Source of the DNA: G963422445 sp963422445
Lineage (GTDB): Bacteria > Pseudomonadota > Alphaproteobacteria > Thalassobaculales > Thalassobaculaceae
Length of the DNA: 64,000 nt
Assembly: GCA_963422445.2 (NCBI GenBank)
Contig: OY729512.2
Span: forward strand, 4,340,001 to 4,404,000
Reading direction: 5' to 3'
Below, in pieces: positions 19,079 through 28,087 of the stretch. The notes beneath the pieces are model-generated. The model was not told the origin of the DNA, did no database searches, and saw only the letters and a list, made by a program, of their open reading frames with translations. Numbering within the stretch: the stretch's first letter is position 1; every line of letters begins with the position of its first letter. Position numbers and translations under genes: made by a program.

Positions 19079-20228
19079 GTGTAGTATCCCTCAAGTACGC
19101 GCATTTATAGTATTGGCCTCACGAGCAACGGGAGGCCGTACGATGCCGCGCGGACGCCAACTTTCCCCGCTGGTGTTCACCAGCGAGCACCACGAACACC
19201 TGACCGCCATGTCGCAGTCCACGTCGATGCCCTATGGCTTGGTACAGTGCGCCCGCATCGTTCTGGCCTGTGCGCCGGGACTGACCAATTCAGCGGTGGC
19301 CTTGCACCTGGCCGCCTCGCCCTCGGCGGTGGGCAAATGGCGCCGCCGGTTCCTTGAACGCGGCGTCCAGGGACTGCATGACGCCCTTCGCCCGGGACGG
19401 CCTCGCACCTATGACGATGACAAGGTGGCGGAGCTCATCAACCGCGCCTTGCAGAAAAAGCCCGACAACGCCAGTGCTTGGAGCGTGCGCCTGATGGCCC
19501 AGGCCCAGGGCGTGTCGAAGAGCACCGTGCAGCGCTGGTTCTCCCGGTTCGGGGTCAAGCCCCATCTGAGCAACAGCTTCAAGCTGTCCAGCGACCCGGT
19601 TTTCATCGAGAAGGTGCGTGACGTGACCGGCCTCTCTCTCAATCCCCCGGACAACGCGATGGTGTTGTGTGTTGATGAGAAGAGCCAGATCCAGGCGCTC
19701 AATCGCACCCAGCCCACGCTGCCGCTGGGACTGGGCTCTGTCGAAGGCTAGACCCATGACGATGTTCGACACGGAACCACGACGCTGTTCGCCGCCCTCG
19801 ATGTGGCGACCGGCAAGGGGATCGGCACATGTTCCAAGCGTCATCGCCATCAGGAATGTCTCGCCGTCCTGCGGCTCATTGACCGCGAGACGCCGCCCGA
19901 ACGCGACATCCATCTCGTCGTCGACAACGATGCGACCCACAAGCACCCGAAGGTCCAGGCGTGGCTTGCAAAAAGACCGCGCGACCATCTTCACGTCACG
20001 CCGACGTCCGCCTCACGGCTCAATCAGGTGGAACGCGGGTTCGGCCTCATCGGCCAACCGGCCATCAAGCGCGGTTCATTCAACAGCGTCACTCAACTCG
20101 TCCAGACGATTGAGAGCGTCATCGCACAATACAATACCTCCTCTTCTCCCGTCATCTGGGTCGCGACGGCCGAGTCAATCTTCGCCAAGCTTGAACGTCT
20201 GTCGGCGCGTATTTGTGGGACATGACAC
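19079..20228. mobile_element. IS630-family element 2
   Basis: The left end GTGTAGTATCCCTCAAG at 19079 pairs with the inverse of GTGTCATGTCCCACAAA at 20228. TA is at 19077-19078 and 20229-20230. The element shared its left TA with IS630 element 1 before the IS5 came between them. The 20231-20472 stretch that follows holds no recognisable gene. Confidence 0.85.
19143..20225 (+). pseudogene. IS630 transposase 2, one nonsense codon
   Basis: Starts at ATG 19143 behind GGGAGG. HTH text: AVALHLAASPSAVGKWRRRF. The DDE triad blocks are VLCVDEKSQIQALNRTQP, HLVVDNDATHKHPKV and TPTSASRLNQVERGFGLI. The frame is whole except for TAG at 19749-19751 after LGLGSVEG, where related IS630 proteins read a Tyr-Thr-His-Asp run. 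The downstream text THDDVRHGTTTLFAALDVAT continues in frame to TGA 20223-20225. A single change would restore it. Confidence 0.8.
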
Positions 20229-20472
20229 TAGGTAAGGTCTGATTTATTCCTCAGGAATCTCTGAAAACCCTTAATCAGGTTCTGGAATTGATGATAACTC
20301 ATTGATTTCTCGAAGTCCAAAATACTTCAAACAGGGGGCGATGGAGTTTTTTAGAGGTTCCCTGGCCCGCGCTGGAAGCGGCCCATATCAGGTGGCATGG
20401 CTATGATGGTCCAGACGAAACCAGCAACGGGATATCGCTTTGCGTCTTGCACCACGAATTGTTTGACTGGGC

Positions 20473-21907
20473 GAACCTCTTGCAAAACTGCCGGCCCGAC
20501 CGGTTTTTGCCTTGTCGAGGCTGATTTTGTTGTCGAGGGTCTGGGTCCCGGGGCCACCTGGTGGTATGTTGTGTTTACATACCGACAAGATACCGAGGAG
20601 GTGACCCCGATGATCCTTGGTTCGACCCTATCCGATCTCTGGCGCCGATTTCAAGGGGACCTTATTCCCTGCGTTGGCCGAGGCGGTCGGTCCTCTCCTC
20701 GAGACGCACAAGCGTTTCGTGACAGCTCTCGATCTCGTCAAGGTGGAGGGCTTCGTCGATGAGGTGTGGACCGGTCCGGGTCGGCCCCGGGAGGATCGCC
20801 GGGCCCTGGCCCGTGGCGTCATCGCCAAGGCGGTATGGGATCTGCCGACGACCCGCCACCTGATCGACAGGCTCAAGGTGGACCCGACGTTGCGCCGACT
20901 GTGCGGCTGGTCGTGTGTCGCGGAGATCCCGCGTGAAGCGACGTTTTCGCGGACGTTTGCCGAATGGTCGCAGTTCCGTCTTCCGGAGAGGATGCACGCG
21001 GCTCTGGTTGCAGAGACACTGGGCGACGCGCTCATCGGCCACGTGTCGAAGGCCTCGACGGCCATCGAGGCCCGGGAGACGCCGGCCCCAAAGCCGAAAG
21101 CCGAGACGCCGGAACGCAAGCGCGGCCGGCCCCGCAAGGGCGAGGAGAGGACGAAACAGCCTGGGCGTCTCGAGCGGCAAGCGAACGGGATGGATCTCGA
21201 TGAGATGCTCGACGACCTGCCGAAGGCCTATGATCACGGGGCAAAGACGAACGCCAAGGGGGGCCGGGGTGCCTGGTGCGGTTACAAGCTGCATATCGAC
21301 ACAGCGGACTGCGGGGTGCCGCTGAGGACCGTCCTCACTTCGGCATCCGTCCATGACAGCCCGGTCGCGGTCCCGCTGGTGACAATGACCGCCGAGCGGG
21401 TGACCAACTTCTACGATCTCATGGACGCGGCCTATGATGCCAAGGAGATCCATCAGGTGAGCGAACGGCTTGGCCATGTGCCGATCATCGATGTCAATCC
21501 GCGCCGGGACAAGGCGCTCAAGGAGGAGCGGGACCGGGAGGCCCGGGCCCGGCGTGCCGCAGGCCATGTCGATCCCGAGAGCGTGCGGTTCCGGATCCGA
21601 TCCGGTGTCGAGAGGACCAACGCCCGCCATCTCATGTTCGGCATCCCGGCCCTGACGGCCGACCAGTTGATACGTCTCGCCGCTCCATAGCGCGGCTCCG
21701 ACAACGCATGCCGACCGTTCGCGGCCCTCTCGAAGAGAGTGGCCCGGAGAGGCGTGTCCTGATGTCCGGAAAGTTCCTTTTCTGTTCTCGTTGTCTCCGA
21801 TGAGACACCGCGAATCCACGGATTCCGACCTCCAGGCGCAGAGGGGACCGGGATCAACCGACCGGTCCGGCTCACCTGACCCTGGGTCAGGAATTTTGCA
21901 AGAGGTT
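20473..21907. mobile_element. GAACC insertion sequence, copy C
   Basis: GAACCTCTTGCAAAA at 20473 and TTTTGCAAGAGGTT ending near 21907. It is about 60 bases shorter than copy B because of an internal deletion in the transposase gene. It abuts directly on the IS1634 at 21.9 kb. Confidence 0.8.
20610..21690 (+). pseudogene. GAACC-element transposase, copy C, frameshift plus deletion
   Basis: ATG 20610 (MILGSTLSDLWRRFQGDL). One extra A near 20664 (CCTTATTCCC versus CCTTTTCCC in A and B) breaks the frame after 18 codons. The remainder is open from about 20617 in the other frame to 21690. Near the end GVERTNAR jumps to HLMFGIP, so about 20 residues (LKDECGG... in copies A and B) are deleted, including part of the conserved region after the catalytic Glu. 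Dead. Confidence 0.8.
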
Positions 21908-21950
21908 TTATGTCTTGAACCGGACCGCGTCCTCCGCTACCGTAAGCGCG

Positions 21951-23688
21951 ATGTTCATCCGAAGCACCGCTTCGGGCGAGAGGTACTTCACCTTTCGACT
22001 CGTTCGTTCCGAGCGTGTCGGTTCCAAGGTGCGCCAACGCACCTTGCTCAACCTGGGACGACACTTCCAGATCGCGCAACCGGACTGGCCAGCGCTTTGC
22101 CGGCGGATCGACGAGATCCTCACCGGTCAGCTCGCACTGGAGCACGATGCCCCCGGGGCTGGAGACGCATGCGCAGCGCATCGTCGCCCAATTGCTCGCA
22201 CGCGCCGGCGCCCCGGCGCAGGACCCGACATCCAACGCGTGGATGTCGCTTCGCTCGAACTCATCCGTCCGCGCTCGCTCGGCGTGGAGCAGGTGGGGTT
22301 GTAGCGATGGACCAGCTCGCGCTTCGCGCCCGGCTCCAGGAGCTTCCCGTGCCCGCGTCGCTTGGTGCGGCGGTGGTCGGCTCGGTCATCGCCCGCATGG
22401 CGCGCCCGGGCTCGGACCGCGCGACGCGGCGCTGGCTCGGGGAACGAAGCGCGCTTGGCGAGTTGCTCGGGGTCGATTTCGAGACGATGGGGGCGATGCA
22501 GTTGTCTCGCGCCTCGGACGCGCTCATGGCCCATCGTGAGGCCATCGAACGCCACCTGTTCGACCGCGCGATGGGGCTGTTTGACCTGCACCCCACGGTC
22601 ACGCTCTATGACCTGACCAACACCTTCTTCGAGGGCGCGGCGTCAGCCCAAGGCCCCGCGCGGGCCCTCCAGGGACAAGCGCACCGATTGCCCGCTTCTC
22701 ACCCTGGCGCTGGTGCTCGATTCGAGCGGCTTCGTGCGCCGCTCCAAGGTGTTCGCCGGCAACGTAGGAGAACACCACACCATGGCCGACAGGCTCGATG
22801 CGCTGGGTGCCCCGCGCGAGACGCTCGTGGTCATGGACCGTGGCATCGCCACCGAGGAGCGCGTGCAGTGGCTGCGCGACAATGGCTATCGGTACCTGGT
22901 GGTCAGCCGTGATCGCATCCGCCAATTCGACCCGAGGCCGCGCAACGCCTCGAGACCGCCTCGCGACAAGGGGTGCATCTGCACAAGGTCGTGTCCGAGG
23001 ATGAAACGCGCCTTTATTGCTTCTCCGAGGAGCGTGCCAACAAGGACCGCGGCATCGTGGAGCGCTTCGAGACCGCGCTGACCAAGCTCTCCGATGGATT
23101 GTCGCGCCCGCGCACCCGCAAACGCGTCAACCAGGTCCGGGAGCGGATTGGGAGACTCAAGGCGAGCAATCGCCGCGTCGTCCAGCACTACGACGTCGAA
23201 CTCGACACCGCGGTTCGCTTCACCCGCCGCCCGGTCGAAGGCGCGATGATGACCCATCCAGGGGGGGGGGGGGGTACTGCCTACGCACCAACCAAACCGA
23301 TTGGGACGAGGAAATCTTGTGGCGAACCGACCTCACCCTCACCGACCTCGAAGCGGTCTTCCGCTCGCTGAAATCGGAGCTCGGACTACGCCCCATCTTC
23401 CACCACAAGCCCATCCGCGCCGAAGGACATCTGTTCATCTCCGTCATCGCCTACCAACTCGTGCAGGTGATCCGACGGCGCCTGCGTGAGACCGGCGAGC
23501 ACGCGAACTGGAACACAATTCGCCGAACCCTGGAAGGACAGCAGCGCATCACCGCGACCTTCCGCCGCGACGACGGGCGCAGCTTGCATGTGCGAAAAAC
23601 CACCCGCGCCGAACCGCCCCAGCAGGCCATCTACGACGCCATCGGTATCGACCCCACACCCGGAGCAACCACAAAGACCGTCGTCTGA
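21951..23688 (+). pseudogene. IS1634-family transposase with multiple frameshifts
   Basis: ATG 21951 reads MFIRSTASGERYFTFRLVRS, the IS1634 start. Blocks follow in changing frames: MGLFDLHPTVTLYDLTNTFF (22570), LALVLDSSGFVRRSKVFAGN (22700), LVVMDRGIATEERVQWLRDN, VHLHKVVSEDETRLYCFSEE (22975), LTDLEAVFRSLKSELGLRPI (23340) and a basic C-terminus ending at TGA 23686-23688. At least four frame changes are needed; one coincides with a 14-G run at 23261-23274. The order and length (about 570 codons) match a complete but dead IS1634. Confidence 0.8.
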
Positions 23689-24477
23689 CATCACCATCGG
23701 CGTGCAGATGTAGGGCCACACGTCCGTTTCGAACCTCATAACTGTCTGATTTACAATGAACGTGTCAGGGGGTGGTTAAACTTGGGCTAAGGTCCGCCGG
23801 CTGGTGGAGGCCTTCGGTGCGGAGCCGCCGCCCGAGGCCGAAGCCGCTGCGACCTTGGACGACTTGCCAAGCAAGGGCTCCTATCCGAGCGGGGTGTCCT
23901 CGACGCGGTGCGCGATAGCGAGCCAGGTCTCGCGGGCCAGCGGCCGTGTCGACCCCAGATTGAGAAGAGGTCTCTGCTTGATTGCGTTACCCTCTCGATG
24001 ACTTTCGACCAGCCTGTGGGTGGGCGTAGCGCGGCTCACCGGATGCGCTGCTGTGGGTTTTGGTGCGCTTGATATGCATACCGGCCTCCCACAGGCGAAT
24101 CCGGGAGGGGGTTGGCCCGACTGCCACGGGCTCCGGGACGTTCCTGGCCATGCAAACAGGGTTTCGGCACACATCAATCAATATATCTGATCATGCAGTC
24201 TGATCTATGCTATATATGGTATGAAAAATGGATGCCAACGCCGAAAACTCGCGATCCGGGCTTTCAACAGGCCCGAAAATACCAACTTGGGCCAAGTCTT
24301 CGACAAGATCCTCAAAGGCATCTGTCTTGCATTTTATTGAATCTCGACGATGATGTCAGCGTCTCGTCCTTCACCGCGTCTGCGACACAGAGAGGTCTTG
24401 CAGAACCGCGGCGTCAAGGCAGGACATGCTTCGGGAGCACTTTGGCTGTCACGCAGACCAGAGGGACACGGCGCGGC
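23689..24477. other. Intergenic, nothing recognised
   Basis: Nearly 790 bases between the IS1634 and the large transposon. Short frames exist on both strands, such as 23881-24177 minus, but none resembles a family. An AT-rich patch at 24180-24235 is unlike its surroundings and could hold a promoter. I see no RNA gene or repeat. Confidence 0.4.
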
Positions 24478-24482
24478 AGTTT

Positions 24483-27007
24483 CAGACTTCCTGACCTCTT
24501 GGCGTTGACGCTGCCGGACGGCGTGCCGCGAGCCCCTTGAAGTCTGCCACTTTTCGGCCGTTGCGGGCCGATTTTCGGTGGCAGTCGCAGCCGATGTCGT
24601 ATATTGTAATATGACACTATATACGCGGCCTCAGCCATGCCCATGACCCTCCCGCTGTGCCCCCAGAGGCGGTTCCGATCGGCAACAGCTGCTTCGCCGT
24701 CCTGATCTCGGACGATACCTTCACCTACTTCTCAAACCTCGTTCCCTTCGACAGCCACCCCGCCGATGACCGCGCCGCCATGCTCATGCGCATCGGCCGC
24801 CTCGCGGTGATCAGCGCGCTCTCGCCGCAGGATCTGGCCGACGCGTTCTGTGTCTCGCGCTCGACCGTGCAGCGAGCACGGCGGCGCTACCTGGCCGAGG
24901 GTGAAGCGGCGTTTCTGAAACCCCGGCGCGGGCGCGGGCCGTCGGTGTTCACGCCGGCGTTGGCCAAGAGGGCGACAGCGTTGCTGGAAGCGGGCCTGAG
25001 CGGCGCTGCGGTGGCCCGGGTTCTCGGCGTGTCGAAAGCCTCGGTCCACAAGTGGCGCCGGCGGGGGCTGATCGGCAAGGCGGTGTGCGCGCAGGAGCCC
25101 GCAGGCTCGGCAGTGGGTGCGCCATGCGAGGCGCGTGTCGCTGAAGAGGCTGGCGGCGCAGCCGGGCCCGAAGCGGGCGAAGCGCAGCCCTTGGCGGACA
25201 CGGCGCAGAGCGGGGAGCCAGGTCCTCTCGACGCCGGGACGCAGACGGATCGCAGCGCGCGCGACCGGCCGGCGCCGATGGGGCGCGCGACCTGCGATGT
25301 CTCGGGCCGGGTGCTGGCCAGCAGCGGGCAGGCGGGACCGGTCGAACCGCAGTTCGCCAGCGCCGCCCGCGGCGTGCGCTCAGGCGGCGTTCTCACCGCC
25401 CTGCCGGCCCTGCTCAAGGAAGGTCTGCTGGCCGCGAGCGACGCCCTGCCGCTCCTGCCCAAGGGCTATTACGGCCTGAACACGATCCTGCTTTTCCTGG
25501 CCTTCATGACCCTGGCGCGGGTACGCAACCCCGAGAGTTTGCGCTATCGGCCGCCGGGCGAATGGGGCGCCATCCTCGGCCTCGACCGTTGCCCCGAGGT
25601 CAAGACCCTGCGGCGCAAGATCGCTCTGATCGCCAACGACGAGGTCGGCGTGCGGGCTTGGCAGCGCGCCCTTGCCAGGCGCTGGCAGGCCGACGAGCCG
25701 GAGCTCTGGGCGACGCTGGCCGTCGACGGGCACGTCAAGGTCTACGCCGGCCGCAAGGGACGCCTGCCGAAACACTTCGTCTCGCGCCAGAAGCTGTGCC
25801 TGCCGGCCAGCACCGGCTACTGGATCAACGCCCTGGGCGGCAAGCCCCTGCTCTGTCTGCATAAGACGCTGGATCCGAAGATGGTCGCCGCCATCGAAGC
25901 CGACGTGGTGCCGGCGCTGCAGGACCTCGGGATCGTCGACGCCCAGGCGCCGGACCTGACCGCAGAGGCGCCCGGCCACCCCGCGCTCACCCTGGTCTTC
26001 GACCGCGAAGGCTGGAGCCCGGATCTGTTCCGCCGGCTGGCGAGGCGCGGCATCGCCTGCCTGACCTGGCACAAGAACTTCGGCGGCGAGGATTGGCCGG
26101 TCGAGGACTTCGGCGCGACGACCGTTCCCATTCACGGACCGGCGACAAACCGCACCGCCTCCGTGCGGCTGGCCGAAAAGCCGGTGACGTTGCCGAACGG
26201 CTTCAGGGTGCGCCAGATCCGCCGCCTGCTGGACAACGGCCGTCAGATCCCCTTCATCGTCACCGATCCGCACAAACCGATGAGCGAGGCCGCAGGCGCC
26301 ATGTTCTCGCGCTGGTCGCAGGAAAACTTCTTCAAGTACATGCGCGACGAGTTCAATCTCGACGCCCTGCCGACCCACGAACTCGAGCCTCTCGATCCCG
26401 ACACCATGGTCGTAAACCCGCTCCGGCGGGCCTATGACAAGGCAATCCGCAGCGCCGAACGCCGGCTCGCCAGCCTGCGCAACCGGAGCGCCGGCGCGGC
26501 CAGGAAAAAGAGGCCGAAGGCGCAGCTCAGGAGAGAAGTCAGCGACCTCGAGGGTGCCCTCGAGATCGCCAGGGCCAGCCGCAGGAACGTGCCGAAGCAC
26601 TGTCGAGCCGGCGACCTCGACGAAGACCAACAGCTCGATGCCCTGCCCTCACGCGACCGCCGCCTCCTCGACATCATCCGCATGATCGCCTACCGCGCCG
26701 AAACCCGCATGATGCTCCCCGTCATGCAGGGACAAGGCAAGAAGCCTCATCCCCGGAAACTGCTTCAGGCTCTCATGACCGCCGACGCCGACATCCTGCC
26801 GGACCCCGCCAACGGCGTTCTCCGGGTCCACATTCTCGGCCTCGCAAATGACGCTTGCGACCGCCAGATCGATGCCCTCCTGAACAAGCTCAACGCCACC
26901 GAAACGCTCTTCCCCGGGACCGATCTGCGCATGGTCTACGAGATCGACGCAGCCCCGGAACCCACCCAGCCGGTGTCACACCAAATCACTAGAGGTCAGG
27001 AAGTCTG
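24483..27007. mobile_element. Single-gene transposon with 17-bp perfect inverted repeats
   Basis: Left end CAGACTTCCTGACCTCT (24483-24499) and right end AGAGGTCAGGAAGTCTG (26991-27007) are exact inverse copies. AGTTT flanks both sides (24478-24482 and 27008-27012), a 5-bp target duplication. The 2525-bp element carries one long gene. Perfect ends and duplication indicate a young, complete insertion. I cannot assign it to a named IS family from sequence alone. Confidence 0.9.
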
Positions 27008-27008
27008 A
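24657..27008 (+). CDS. Large HTH-DDE transposase-like protein (783 aa)
   Basis: Open from GTG 24657 to TGA 27006-27008. Two helix-turn-helix segments sit near the N-terminus: LSPQDLADAFCVSRSTVQRA (55-75) and AVARVLGVSKASVHKWRRRG (118-137). A linker rich in Ala, Gly and Glu, about 110 residues, follows. The catalytic-looking blocks are LAVDGHVKVYAGRKG (Asp), LTLVFDREGWSPDLFRRL (Asp) and RWSQENFFKYMRDEFNLD (Glu). A charged helical region near 600-660 may be coiled coil. The last codons lie in the right inverted repeat, and the stop uses one base of the target duplication. The start is uncertain; no strong ribosome site was seen. Inferred to move this element. Confidence 0.8.
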   Translation: MPPEAVPIGNSCFAVLISDDTFTYFSNLVPFDSHPADDRAAMLMRIGRLAVISALSPQDLADAFCVSRSTVQRARRRYLAEGEAAFLKPRRGRGPSVFTPALAKRATALLEAGLSGAAVARVLGVSKASVHKWRRRGLIGKAVCAQEPAGSAVGAPCEARVAEEAGGAAGPEAGEAQPLADTAQSGEPGPLDAGTQTDRSARDRPAPMGRATCDVSGRVLASSGQAGPVEPQFASAARGVRSGGVLTALPALLKEGLLAASDALPLLPKGYYGLNTILLFLAFMTLARVRNPESLRYRPPGEWGAILGLDRCPEVKTLRRKIALIANDEVGVRAWQRALARRWQADEPELWATLAVDGHVKVYAGRKGRLPKHFVSRQKLCLPASTGYWINALGGKPLLCLHKTLDPKMVAAIEADVVPALQDLGIVDAQAPDLTAEAPGHPALTLVFDREGWSPDLFRRLARRGIACLTWHKNFGGEDWPVEDFGATTVPIHGPATNRTASVRLAEKPVTLPNGFRVRQIRRLLDNGRQIPFIVTDPHKPMSEAAGAMFSRWSQENFFKYMRDEFNLDALPTHELEPLDPDTMVVNPLRRAYDKAIRSAERRLASLRNRSAGAARKKRPKAQLRREVSDLEGALEIARASRRNVPKHCRAGDLDEDQQLDALPSRDRRLLDIIRMIAYRAETRMMLPVMQGQGKKPHPRKLLQALMTADADILPDPANGVLRVHILGLANDACDRQIDALLNKLNATETLFPGTDLRMVYEIDAAPEPTQPVSHQITRGQEV

Positions 27009-27124
27009 GTTTATCGTCTGATACCCATCGGACGCAGAGGCCGACCGGCGGCGTTACAGCAAACGCCGACAAAGAGTAGCGGGTCGATGAAAAGCTCAAG
27101 AGACCGGCCCCTACCCTCCCAGCG

Positions 27125-27850
27125 CTAACCGGTCACACGATTCGCCCTGCGAAACGACACCATATGGAACCGGGCCTGATTGTAATCATACATGAAGTCC
27201 CGACCGATTGGACAGGCCCGGCGTGCAAGACAACCACCTGCCATGCATTCGCGGCCGGACTCCGCAACGATATGTGCGGTGCAACCCGCAAGGTCGAAGG
27301 CATTGTCCCGATGGGCAGCAACCGGACATCCGCCCAGACAGGGTTTGTCTTCGCAGGTTTCGCACGGACTGCTCCCTTTGTTGGTCTCCGGCAAGCTGAT
27401 ATTTCCTTCAAACGCAAGAGCCCCACGATAGGCATGCCAGAGACCATAATCCGGATGTATCAACGGACCGATCGGAGACGGAAACACCGGTTCCGCTTTC
27501 ATCGCCCAACGGGTAAACGGCAGAAACGGCGGCCCGTCGGACGGAAACAGGGGCGTGCAGACATCCGGACCGCCCAACCGGGAAACCACCCCGTGAAGGA
27601 TGTCGCGGGACCAATCGTCCAGAGCCGTCGGATGGCCCTCATTGTCGCGGCTCTCGACCGGATATTTCGAGATGAAGGCCCGCCACATCCCGGGACCGAC
27701 ATTCCCAGCGAGAATCAGCGTTCGCGGTGCCGCACCGGACGAAAGCGCCGGCACGCCGTCACTGTCCGACGGGTGAAAACCACCACGGACCGCAAAGCCT
27801 GCCTCCCGGAGGATCGCGGCAATCGTTGCAAACTCGGGAACCGACATCAT
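27125..27850 (-). CDS. 4Fe-4S dicluster ferredoxin-like protein
   Basis: About 241 aa. I prefer the ATG at 27850 (MMSVPEFATIAAILREAG) because AAGG lies nine bases upstream; a longer start at 27868 is possible. The C-terminal third has two cysteine clusters, CETCEDKPCLGGCP and, further on, CTAH with CMAGGCLARRACP. This is the pattern of a dicluster ferredoxin related to the iron-sulfur part of epoxyqueuosine reductase. The N-terminal part lacks a catalytic motif I recognise. It probably carries electrons for a neighbouring oxidoreductase. It lies just outside the transposon's right end and appears intact. Confidence 0.75.
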   Translation of the reverse strand: MMSVPEFATIAAILREAGFAVRGGFHPSDSDGVPALSSGAAPRTLILAGNVGPGMWRAFISKYPVESRDNEGHPTALDDWSRDILHGVVSRLGGPDVCTPLFPSDGPPFLPFTRWAMKAEPVFPSPIGPLIHPDYGLWHAYRGALAFEGNISLPETNKGSSPCETCEDKPCLGGCPVAAHRDNAFDLAGCTAHIVAESGRECMAGGCLARRACPIGRDFMYDYNQARFHMVSFRRANRVTG

Positions 27851-28087
27851 GCTCGGAGACCTTTCCATTGCAATTGCAAAAAAATTCCCTGAAACCGATG
27901 CGGTTGCGTCAATACCCGGTCATCGTACCGGACAAAATTCCTCCGAACCAAGCTGTTGGACCGTTGCCGAAACATGTGGCCGAAAGCAATCAACGACAAC
28001 GGCAATTCCCGCAAGGATGAGGAATGACACAAAATCCCGAATCCAATCTGCCTGACCTTTCCATGTTACCAGTCTCGCATCCGCAAT

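Noticed and set aside
25380..26630. 416-codon minus-strand frame under the large transposase
   Set aside because: It mirrors the transposase codons; the sense frame has HTH and DDE-like motifs and lies between inverted repeats.
24657..27008. CRISPR-associated transposon hypothesis linking the 783-aa transposase to the cas operon
   Set aside because: No Tn7-type genes, the element has its own tight ends nine kilobases from cas3, and the cas3 nuclease and helicase motifs are intact, unlike known CAST systems.
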